Source: Dipylidium caninum (taxonomy: Eukaryota; Platyhelminthes; Cestoda; Cyclophyllidea; Dipylidiidae). From it: a DNA stretch of 64,000 nt. Positions 1 to 12,000 of the stretch are shown here, in pieces. Location of the stretch: positions 1,116,001 to 1,180,000 of the forward strand of contig QEYB01000841.1 of NCBI GenBank assembly GCA_017562135.1, given 5' to 3'. A program made the position numbers and the translations under genes. Position 1 is the first letter of the stretch; each line of letters opens with the position of its first letter. The notes beneath the pieces are model-generated. The model did no database searches and was not told where the DNA came from. It worked only from the letters and a program-made list of their open reading frames with translations.

Positions 1-1855
1 ATTCATTCTATATTCTGACGATAAACCGAATGAAGAATGGATTGATAGAAAGCAAAACGTTTCTAATGGAATAAACTTCTTCTAGGCAAGCAGTGAGCAT
101 TTGCAAATTATGCAGGTTTATGATATCATCGAAGTCAATAAGTTGTAGCAAAAAATATGGTCAAATTCAAAAAAATATATACCGAAACGCTAATGGCGGC
201 GAGCATTGCTACTTTTGCGAATCAAAGTTAAGGGCTACAGTGAATGGATCACTCAAAATAATCTCAACTTACTAAAATCAGAGTTCACTATAAGCAGATT
301 ACATTAGCAGTCGAAATGCCTTTTTTTAAGATAACTCAGAATTTTACAATAAGAACTTAAAACCCGAACACAGTAATACAATGGAAATTGGAGAAGGAAA
401 ACTATTAGCAAGGAAAAAAAATAAATCTATGTTGAAACATTATCAAAGACTTACCGCCCACTGAACTAAAAGAGACATCAAAAAAATAAGCAAAGTCAAG
501 CAAAGTGGCGAATGTTTTTTAATTTAAACCCACAATTAAGGGAAATTAACATTTTTGAAGACGACTTGAGTATTCTAAGAAACCAAATCGCAAATCGCAA
601 AATTTATGAATGTATAACCAGGTTGGTACGACCGCATGGAATAATAAATAAATAAAAATAATGTATATTGGATGTATCCAAGTGAATGTCGCAAAAATCC
701 CCATATCTAACCTCAAAAGGTCACATTTGTCAAACCAAATCGCAAAGATCGGCTACATTTGATTACGTATGTAAAAAGCACCAAGGGCTAAGTAGTGGAA
801 TAAAATCTAGTTAGAATTGCGTAAAATCAAAGTTAAATACAAAAAACATCGCTTTTGGAAAAAAACGCCTTGGCATATTAGTTCAAAGCGCACAAAAACA
901 GTAATAATAAGCAGCCGATTAAGATAGAATCAGATCAAAGACAAATTGACTAGAGAAGTAAGACTGGTTATCGAAATTTCTTATTGGAGGGCAAAGTTCA
1001 ATCCGCGTCTTGGAGAAATAAAACGTACCGTCAAAGGAACGAAAACTTACACAACTATCTTAGGTATAGCATTTCCTACCAAAAGGTTTTGCTGCATGGA
1101 AGCAAATAAGGCACAACAGAGAAATGACAATCTTGAAAAATAGTAGGCTGAAAAGTCAATGTCGCTCAAACATGTGCCTCATTTTGTCGGTTGACACATT
1201 TTCATTTTTTATTTTATTTTATTTATTTTTATTTAATTTTATTTGATGTAGAGGTGTATTAAAATAGGAAGTTATTGGTAGGTACACTCCCAAATATCAA
1301 GTCTAATGATAAACAGGAGATTCAGGTAGACAGTCTCCAAGGATCATAACTGTCGATGATGGAAGATGCTTTCCATATTGTCCATATGAAAATATTGAGA
1401 GAGGAATGCTGTTTGAAGCAATATAATTTCATTTCATTATCAACAAACAGGACCAAGATCCAAACATGTATAGTGTTACTTGAATGAAGAGATATCGAAC
1501 AAATATCTTAAGCAAGTAATAAAATCAGTGAGTTTCATCAGATTTGAGACTTTAACAAACCCTTTTTGGCACAACATAGGGCATAAAGTGACGTGTATAA
1601 ATAAAGGTTATAAAATAAAGTCACCATGGGAAATAAGAAGCATTTCCGCTGCTGTGCAATTTCACACGCCACACAGGCTTTTGCATTATACAGCGGTTTT
1701 ATAAGAACCAATAGCTCGAAGGAAAAAACAGAACCCCAGCAAATTAGGCTACCTTAAGGATTACAAAGTTTTCAGAAATGAGCGCTTAAAATGACTAGAC
1801 CAATATCATGAAAACATAGCCATTCTGTACGTCGAAATAAAAAACCACTATGGTT
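1..1855. other. AT-rich stretch downstream of NIPBL, no gene seen
   Basis: Only short, low-complexity open frames occur on either strand and none resembles a protein family I know. A run of TTTTATTTTATTT near 1,205-1,245 gives AATAAA-type hexamers on the minus strand and could hold the polyadenylation signal of the minus-strand NIPBL gene, whose stop codon is at 1,856. That assignment is inference. Confidence 0.5.
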
Positions 1856-4800
1856 TTAACCTTTGATTTTCTCCGTGTCAAGTCGAGTAGGAGTCGTTGT
1901 TGTCAGCCCCTTTGGCTGAGCCGCATCCACGGTAGTCACGACAGAAGGACGGAGTGGTGTGGGAGGAGGAGGAGGAGGAGGGGGTGGAGGCGGAGGAGGC
2001 GTGGGTGTTACCTCCAAGCCCATAGCCTCGTCGACTCCGTCAACGGTGAGAAGTTGTCGGTGCACGAGAAGAGCCAGTCTAAGGATCGTAGTGTGCCAAG
2101 GCAGAGTTTCACAACTATCGCTGTCATGACTAATGACTTCCTTCATATTGGAGTTGACACGTGGCCAAGTGGAATCGAGAGCACAGGAGGTTACAAGTGC
2201 AGGAATCTCCACCAGTCGGTATAACACACCTAAGTGCAGTGCGCGTGCTGATGGCGACGGTATAGGCCGCTGTAGGTATTTGTCATCGGTGGAAGAGTAT
2301 GAACTCAGTTTACTACATAAAAATGCAAGCAGGTAAATCATACAACGATAAACGAAACTTATGATTATTAAGACGCCCAGAAATCTCGTAAATCAATAAA
2401 ATATCAAGTCACTACTAATAATCCTAATGACAAAAAGGCATCTTGATAGTTTTTTATTCGTACAGATCCCTGAGCGCCAACAATAAGACGAGAGTTGTTC
2501 AATTTCGATGTTTTGTTACAGTGACAAAAACCCAAACCAAAATATGCGAATGGGATTGTTCATAATATTCAAATAATCGTAATGAATAAGACTGCAAATT
2601 GTCCATGGTTGTAAGAAATTGGAACTCATAAAAAGAGGTTCCTACGCAGTAGCAAAAACCTACAATACGGATGAATGATGATTCGAATTAGAAAACGAAT
2701 ATTAAATTTCAAATGAACAGTGATTTCACTTTAACAAAACATTTTCATCGAAGAGCGATAGATACTGTTGCATCACTTAACCAGAAGTGAAACGTTCTAA
2801 TTATTACATATTTGAGTTTATAAATAGAAAAAGTGCATAGGTGCCACGCAATGTCTAAATTTAGTAACTCCAAATGATAACCAATGCGAAAGAACGTTCA
2901 TGGGAGAAATAGAGGAATGGAGCACAATGGTATGTGAAATAAAGTTTCACTGGAACACCATATCCTCAAAAAAAACAAAAAGCATTAATTAATGAGTTTG
3001 CAAAGGTTGGGTTGTACAAAAAATAAGGTCCTGATAACTGGATATCAGAGAAGAACAACGCAATTTCAAAAAAAGAAACAGAATGGAATATAATTCAGAA
3101 ATGAAGTTTGAACAGAAACCGAAAGGAGCGAACATTTTGCATAGACAAAAAGCAGTAAGATCAGTATCTGGATGAAATACATTGTACGGATAAAGACAAA
3201 ATATCTATTCACCTTGACGTGACATCATATGCCTCCTCTAAATATTTCCGGACGGACATCAGAAGAAGACAGGCGGGTCCGTTCCTCACCACCCTTTCAC
3301 GAAAGGTATGCCGCTTTTCAGCTGCGATTGGTCGATTTATACGGTCAATAACTTTTTGCTCATTCGGTCCGACTTCTGTTGGCATGGCTGATTTGTCGAA
3401 AAGCTCTGCCTCCACATCTTCCAGAAGATTGACCACCTGAGGGGAGGTAAATATTCTTGTATAAAAATTATTTCTAAAGACAGAGTTGGCTCAAAATCAC
3501 AGAAAGATTTGATGATAGGAAGACATGCCTTAGTGATATCACGTTTCAGGTTGAGTACACAAAAATATTAAGAATACTTTCTAAAGTAGTGTGCTGGAAA
3601 TTATGAAACAGACGTTGAATGTATATACAAAAAGGGCAATTTTTAACATTATTTATCATGTTTAATTGAGATAATTTGCATGGGCATCTAGGATGAAATA
3701 TCGGGTGAATATGGAGGACATGGTAAAATGTCATATTATAGAGAAGTTATTTAATTTGTCAACAGTAATTGAAGCTTTGTGGCCACCGTGAGTTGTTATC
3801 AAGCAGTAACTTTGCGCTGTGTCGACTGACCAGTGTCGATTGTTTCTTCCTATTGCCAGTTGTCATGCTTAACATTAGTTTTACAGCACAAGGACTGCGC
3901 CGTTCTTATAATTTCGCGCGGTTGTAGAAGGAATGATGGATGACTCCTCGGGAATTCCATCACGCATGTTTCGATGAAATTTCGCCTTAGGGTCGTGCTC
4001 TGGGGATGTATTCTAACATACCCATTTGCTTGATCCCTTTCGATTACTATGTAAAATCAACTTTTCACCATAAGTAATGATTTGGTGCAAAATAGCAATC
4101 GCGTGTTGCGAGGCAACACAAGTTCTGCTTGATCATCTACACTAGCATCAGTTCTTACGGCCGATACAAGTCATAATTTTCTACTTTGTGCGCAGATATT
4201 TTACAACCATCTACATAACTGCTTCCACAGTCGTCCTTCACGGGCCAGTAGTTTTCCTCGAGGCGCCTCGACGATTCTTAAATCGCCAAAACAAAATCTT
4301 TGGAACCAATACCGAACATGTTTTCATTCGTGAACCTATCTCCGAATGCCTCATTGGTGTTTCTAGCAGCTTGAACTGCGCTATGCTTAAATTTAAACGC
4401 GTAGAAGAAAAGTAGAAATAAGTACCATTTTGGTATCATCTAACATTGGTATAAAATAAAAATGGAATGCAAAAGCAAATAATGCTACAAAAAATTTATG
4501 AAATCAGAGCTGGAAGCTGAATGCAGACTAGACAAAAATGCCTGTTTGAATGCTCTGCTTATATACGATCAGAATGATAATATGTTGCGACACGGAGATT
4601 AAATGTCTCTGATAATGTAATGTAAAATGAAATAAACTGCTGCTATAAGTAATGTTGATTTCACTTTTAGTATTTTTGATGGCACAAGACGAGGGCGCTC
4701 AAGTTAGTAATAAGTAAAAAACGTGTAACCCGATTGAAGGGATTGCGAAAGGCTCATTCAAGAGAAATAAAATGAGGATTCACAAATGCACAACTTATTT

Positions 4801-6033
4801 GTTGATAAGAAAGGAGCAAATAGCGAACGCGAATGAATATACGATCAGAGGTATGAAGTTGGAGAACACAATGCATCACTGCGAGAATCTACGTACTGCC
4901 ATTGAGTAGTAAGAATTACGTACTTTTCGGTCGTAAACGAAGGGAGGAGGTTCTGCACCGGCATCAACAGCACCTGACTCTGTTTTCAATTGAGATGACG
5001 AGACAAGGCAGTCCTGGAGGCTGCGAACCAGTGCTGAGCCAATTGTACTTATGCGGAGATCAAGATAGTGAGCCAAGTAGTAAATCTCGTCCACAGTCTT
5101 GTAGGGAAAGTGAGCCAAATGATCGCAAATATAAATTAGCTCTGAAAGGCCGTTATCTTCAAAAACCACTTCGACACCAGGGGCCGTTTCAGCACAGACG
5201 GTGACGGATCTCCTCACCGCAGCATCGGATGTCGCTGATGTGTAGGGCGAAGCGGCTTGCGAAAGCGGCTGAGGAATCTGTGATGGACATGACAACAATG
5301 ATTCTTAAAGACCAGTTAACTAACCAAATAATCATCTGATTCAATAGATGAAAGCACGAGTGGAAGAGTAGAACGCACATAATGGAATATTCGACTGAAA
5401 AGATTATCTTCCAGCCCTCGCTCGCGTTAGTTACATTTAGACCGATATTCTCAATGCCAACCAAAGAGAATGTGAAGTCACTACATATCCAACGCGAAAC
5501 AAGGAGAATGAGATGAAATAAGCAATGTATTCCTCAATTGTTTGTGAAGTAACACGTGTAGTTTCAAATTCACCGGAATTTCGCTAGTTACTTCCGCTCA
5601 CACGGGCGCGTCCGAGCCAATGGACGTACAAGGACACAAAAAGATGGGGAAATCATGAGAGGGAGAGGAAACGAAATAATATCTCGGATACCGCTAGGGA
5701 ATGCAGTTAATGTCGCATCAAGCAATAAAATGGACCTAGAAAACATAAAGGGGTAAGACGTACGTAGTCCATGTCAAAGAGGTTGACGAGTGAGGTGATA
5801 AGTGAGCGCCGATGTTGCTTGTTACCTTGGAGCAGGGTGTAAGTGGGATGGTTAAGAGCTAAAGGGCGAGCTTTTGCATTAAAGCCGTCTGTCTTCTCAG
5901 GACAAGAGGAGTTGGAGTTGGCGGCGGCCTTGCCGACGTAGGCACCCCTAATGATTGTCTGCGATTTGTTCGTAGATAACAAGACCATCCTTCGCAGTAA
6001 GAAACCGACCCTGATACCTTGGGTGGACTTCAA
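1856..6033 (-). CDS. NIPBL: NIPBL exons, C-terminal end
   Basis: Exons 6033-5764, 5277-4924, 3436-3213 and 2312-1856 have consistent phases (0, 0, 0, 2). Conserved blocks are [17 protein letters not shown] (human NRQHRRAFLISLLNLFD), [20 protein letters not shown] (human YIADNLACFPYQTQEEPLFI) and [16 protein letters not shown] (human QGILLLLMLKQHLKNL), then [16 protein letters not shown] (human KIQKYSPSESAKVYDK). The last exon contains an uninterrupted run of more than ten prolines around 1,960-2,010 and ends at a TAA at 1,856. It lacks the roughly 150-residue acidic and basic tail seen in vertebrates, or that tail is unrecognisably diverged. Confidence 0.86.
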
Positions 6034-9000
6034 CTAAAAGGCAAACAATGACTTCAGGTGGAAGATAAATTGTCTGACAAAAAGAGAACTAATAAGGGAA
6101 ATATTTGCTAACTCTTAAGTAAACAATTTATTGCAAACCCCAAATGTTCCAAAGCGCCAATTTAACGCATTTCGTACTCTTACGAAATAATAAAATTTAA
6201 TATATGATAACAAAGGGCGTTTACAAAGTTGCTTTTAGGAATCAATGAATTTAACGCCAAACTGCTCGTTTTTTTGAATTAAGAAATAGCAACGAATGGA
6301 CTGCACCTGTATATCCAAACAATGAACTAATCGACAGCTATATTCTCACGACTACCTCTTAAACCATAAGCACAGCAACAAAACGGGGAATACACAAAAG
6401 GACAACTACAAGGTATACCAAAAAGAAACTAAATTTAAGCCTTCGAATACATAAAACACCAGTGCGCTCAACACTAACAACCTAAAATAGGGTGAAAATG
6501 AATGTTTTAATGGAAAAATTGTAATGCAAAATGCGCAAATGATAAGAAAAGACCAAAGTGCAAATCCTGAGGCGTCAATAAAAAATATACACAGATGAAA
6601 TCACACTACTACGAGCCGCATGTGGTCACAAGATAAGGTAATCAAATTATGCTATCAATGTTTTAATGATAAAAACTATCTTGCCAGAAATGTCTTTCAA
6701 GCAAATTAAATCGGAGTAAAAGAACTTCAAAGTATGCATAGGGCATGTTCCCATTTATAATACAATAAGCCTGCTTCTAACTGGGATATGCGTAGCCTCG
6801 AAAACATGGTTTAATCGAATGAAGAGAATATGGAATTAAATGACGAGCATTATTCTGAAGACGGAGTTGGGAAATATGAATGTTTGCCACGCGGGCAGGA
6901 AGTGGCACATAAAAGAAAATCCCATCTGGCAAAACCAATTAAACTACCCACAGAATGCAGAGCTCGTGGTTCATAACACATTTCACTTGTGAAGAAGCAT
7001 TTAAACACGTGATACCTCAACCAAGAATGTGCACACGTAATCCTTGTGAATAAATTAGGAAAAGCGAGGGACTCCTCTTCAGCACACTAGGAAGTTTCAG
7101 TGAAAGTGCACAATGAAAAACGGGTTAGAGGTGGCGAATAATCACGAAAAAACTATGCCAACTTAGTAAACTCATCCATTGCTCGCAACTTTTCTTCTTC
7201 CACCTTACCTCCCAATAAAAAGGTGTAAAAACAATGATTAATGCAAATTTGGCGGGGTTTGGGGAAGCACTGAGAGCAGGGTATTGGTTACAAGGAGGAT
7301 TTCGACCGAATTTGTTGCAAACTGGAGCCAGAAAGCGTATATACACAACAGGCAAGGATGTGGTTTTGGTGGGATGTTAATGACCTAATTTGTGGAAAGC
7401 GAGTTGATCGTTGGGGGTGTCCGAGAGATGAAAAAGTGGTCAATGGAAGAAAATACGGGCAAATTTTCTAGGATTCCTTAACAGATTGAAAAATATGAAG
7501 TACTAGTGGACCGGAAAGCTCTGTCCGTCTTGGGATAAAACAACATACAAAATCTTTTTAACGTCAATAAGCATTATTAGATAATATAATTGCTATTATT
7601 ATTAATGACCTTTCCCAGGGTGAGGGACGGCAAATTGAACCAGTGCTTGTTCGACACCTTCGTATTTTCATAATTTTTGTCCCTCAAACAATTTTATAAA
7701 GACAAAAAAACGTGATTGTTGAGAGGTGCTAAGTTCACGGAATATGGCAGATGGGACAGAAGTTCTCAGCCCACTTCTCCAATTTTTGGATGAGTCCTCT
7801 AAGCAGCATGTGAACTGGAACTATTCTGATGCAGTATGATGTCCATCTTCTTGAACATCGTTGGCCTCTTTCACTGCTGCTTTAAGTTATCAACTTTCCG
7901 ACAACACTTCTCAAAATCGAGCTTTTGTTCCGTTTTAAAAGTTCATAATGAAATAGTTCTCCAATGCCACATCATACACATCACAACGTTCCCACATACA
8001 TAGTTAAATTTGCTTCAGAGGTGGGAAGGCCAGATTCTGTGGATTCAAAAAATGCCCATTTCCTCACGATTTTTTTCTTAGGTAATCAACTTTTCTTAGG
8101 TAATCAACTTTTCCGCCCCAGTTATCTTCCAATTCGAGAAGGGCTCGATTTTGTTTCGAGCAGGCAGAACTGCGCACATGACGACTCGATCGTCCAAATT
8201 CTGTCGAGTTCATTCATGTGGTACCAATTTTGAATATTCCCACACCAATCCTATCTTCCGCATATGGTTCGAAATGGTTTGTTGAGCTGAATTGGGCATT
8301 TCTGCAATTTCTTTGTTGTCAAAAAAAGGAGTTCATTCCAACAGGGTCTCAACAACATCGTTTTCGCTCAAAAATGGTCGCCCAGGTGGCTCATCAGAGA
8401 GGTCGAAATCATCCGTTTCAAATTTTGCGAACCGTCTTTCAATAAATTTCCACATGATTCTGTCATTTCATCCTTATTGAAATTCGTGTAAGATGCAGTG
8501 ACATAAACGAACTTCATCAGTAGCCATGGCTCCACTATCGTTTCACACTTAAGATTAATATGAATCAGCTTTGTTCTAGTTAATCTGCTGCGTCGATGTG
8601 TATACGCGAAGCGCCAAAAATATAGAGTAGAACATGAGCCAAATAAACATGCACCACGTTTTTCAAAATTATAGAAATGGACAGAATATTCCGGCAGACC
8701 GGAAGATACAGATACGATCAATGAGTCAAGCGATTGAATACGAGATAATCGCGGTATCAGAGAATACTTAAAAGAATCTGAATATCAAGGAAAATTAAAA
8801 ACAACAGAAAAACAATAAGGCCAAGGGAAGGCCCAAAAATCAAAGCCTAGGGTATTAAAACAAATATATGCAATCTAAATGAACAGAAACAATTTTGTTT
8901 AAATATAAACCTAAAAAGAATGCGATAAAAAAGCAGGGCAATGACGGTCTATTTATAACTTAATACAAAATGAAATAGTATCTAAGTCTAAAAAGAAGAT

Positions 9001-12000
9001 AATTCTAAAGATACAGAAGAGCGAATGTAATCAAAATTTCACTTCAAGTCAATAAAAGTGAAGTATATAAAAGAATAACGAGATAGATAGCCGAACTATT
9101 GTTATATATAAAAAAAATTTTCTGTTGCGAAGTATCCATTTAAAGCAATTAAAGCAATTAACTGTAAAATTACAACTCAACTTAACGGGAACAAAACGAT
9201 TAGCGAGACAAGAAATTATCGTGATTAGCGAATAAGAAAATGCTAGATCGCTACACATAAAAAAGAGGTCAAAAAAGTCCCCGAGAACCAATATTTAGAT
9301 AAGGAAAACAAAAGTATATTGCTTAAAACACGAAAAGCAGTAATTAGAGCGAGTCACTGCATATGTTCTAAGCAATTCATTGTGAATAAGTACACATAAA
9401 TTAAGGGGAGTAATGATGCTTTAACATACTTAGGACTATTACAGCAGAACAATTAACAGACGAAATCACCGTTCGTCTAAAAGTAACCAGTAGTATCAAG
9501 GGGTCGAGATAAGGATATGTAAGCTTGGAGAGATAGACTGGGAAAGTTGTTCAATTCTCTCCAAATCGAAACGAAATATCGGTTAAGGCAATCCCAAACG
9601 ATCAATGACGGATAACACTAGAGACAAGCTATCACATTAGTATTGAAAAATGCTGCCCAGAAAACGACAAAAAGCGAGAAACCTAGTAGAATACCCGAGA
9701 GGCAAGTGCATAAACAAGCATAAAATGAGTAAGATGGTGTTGGAACTGAGAAAAAAAATAAAATTTCCAGAGGAAAAACTTTCGTGAGCTACAAAGCATT
9801 ATCAGTTTGTTCGAGAAGCCGAAGGAATTGGATCGAGAGAGATTCAAAAGAACCCTTACAAAATTATACAAAATGTATGGCAAATGCGAGACTATCAGGA
9901 TAGGATACTTGAGATTTAGATTTTAAGGAGTGCGAAAAAATGACTGACAGCTACAAAGCCAGAGAATCTTTGGGAGATCTCCTGGAGGATGCTGATGGCT
10001 CGAGATCTAACCGCAGTTTCGGGATCGGCTTGGAGGGAGATGAGAGAGGCGATGAAGCTGACAGGATGGACGAGACCTTGACGAGAGGCTGTGGCGATGA
10101 GAGAGAGGACTTTAGTCCTCACGGTGGTTGAAGGACAAATGATACAATTTTCAAGGGCTGTCCGTAAATAGATTTGCGTCACTGTACTCCCGCTAATGTC
10201 TCGATTATCCCCTAACTCCTTTAATGACTCATGTTTTCGTCGAGTTAAGCCTGAAAAGCGGAATGTAGCTGTCAGACAGATATGGTGATTTGTATATCGA
10301 GAGAAATATCCGGACTCACAATTGATTCCATCAGTCACCACCACTTTCTCCTCATCGATCAAGAAGGCGTTTATACAATCGAGGACGATACACTGGAGGT
10401 CGGCGACAGCCTCTCTCGAAAAGATATTATTTATACCAGCCAGGATGTTTTTGAAAAATTCCTGCAAACGCGCAGAGCGAAAAAGGTAGTCATGTCTATT
10501 GGCGAGGAAAGAGAGGCCGGCAATAGCTTTTTGGCCATCTCCACATCTTCGTTATTGGCGGTTACCAATGCACGACGTCCCCCTTCATCAATGTTCATCA
10601 GTAGCGCCGTTTCAGAGAAGAACATGAGGGTATCGAAAACATCGTCACTGATATTTGTTCCATTATTGGCCTGCAATACAAAATTTAACTACTCTACCGA
10701 AAAAAATATTTGCTGCTCGTATCAACCAAGTACAATGAGTCTACGCAACCGATTAGATGGGACCAAAACGGAATAAAAAAATCTGATAGAAAGTCATATC
10801 ATGACTATCATGACATTAATGTAAATATAAGGCGACAGACTTGATGAGTGAGGAAAGAGAGATCAAGGGAGGAGCATCGAAAGCCGAAGTCAGGTTCGTT
10901 GACCAACTTTAAGGCAGCGTTGGCTAAATCCTCGAGAGAGAAGTGTTTACAAATTAACCCCACGGCGTATACAGCGCGAAGTACTTTGGGACGCGCCTTC
11001 AACGGCGATCGCAGGGAAGGTGTAGATAAGGAGTAGGCAGAAGATCCAGTGTGCTTAGAAGCACCCCTCTTCATTCGTTCAGTCACAGATTTACGCTCTT
11101 GTATGAGACATTCTAAAGACAAAGCCAAAATTGGAGATATTTTCTCACTATTTGTCCAAATTAATTTATACAACACAAAATGTTTCAGAAGTACGCCTAT
11201 TTTGTCTCAACAAATCATCATGTTTCCTTTTTAAGTCACTTATACACGAAAATGCGAAGCGATGACAAGAAACATTCATTATAACATAAATGCAGGAGAC
11301 CATCCTAATGAACAAAAGGTCAAAAATGAAACCTTACGCCCCAACCGACCTAAGTCTACAAGTTGTACAACTAGGTAGTATATTAAATTCTTTGGACACC
11401 ATTATTCGTTTTGAAACCCGGAATGTTTAACTGAGCAGTGAAAAAATAACCATAAACATTCTTAGCGATATCATTAGTAAAATTGGTAAACAGAAGCAGA
11501 TAGATGACTTCACTGGGAAATAAAAACCGAGCATCTGATTCGACGCTAAAATATCAGAATTGTTCGTGTAAAGAGGAGAATACTGACCAAGGATTACGAA
11601 ATTTCCAAAAAATCAATTAGATTCAGTAAAATTTAAGAAAAAGAGAACCGATAAGGGTTATTTACCAAAAGGCACTTTTTAAGGGAAACAACCAAAATCA
11701 ACGAAGTGTAACAGACAGGGAGTGTGAAAAATGATTAGGGCAACGAAAGCACCGAAAATAAACAACAGTAAACAAGAGACTGAAGTAGGCTTCAAGTAAA
11801 ATTGAGAATTTGTACAGATTATCGTGAAAAAATTTCCAAAAAATTCAATGCTATTTTTCAAAGTCGATCACTTTGACCCCCAGATAAATCAGACCTGATA
11901 ACTGTGGATGGGTCAGGAGAAAAAGTAAATATATTAAAAAAGAGTAGTCCCTATAGTATATTCACAAGAAATTTGGCTGAGCATTAATTCTAGCTACGCT

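Noticed and set aside
1850..2224. Plus-strand frame rich in Arg/Gly opposite the NIPBL last exon
   Set aside because: It is the complement of the poly-proline coding exon, whose minus-strand frame aligns with NIPBL and splices in phase.
9940..10776. Plus-strand frames of 63 and 164 codons
   Set aside because: They lie opposite NIPBL HEAT exons with strong conservation on the minus strand; shadows only.
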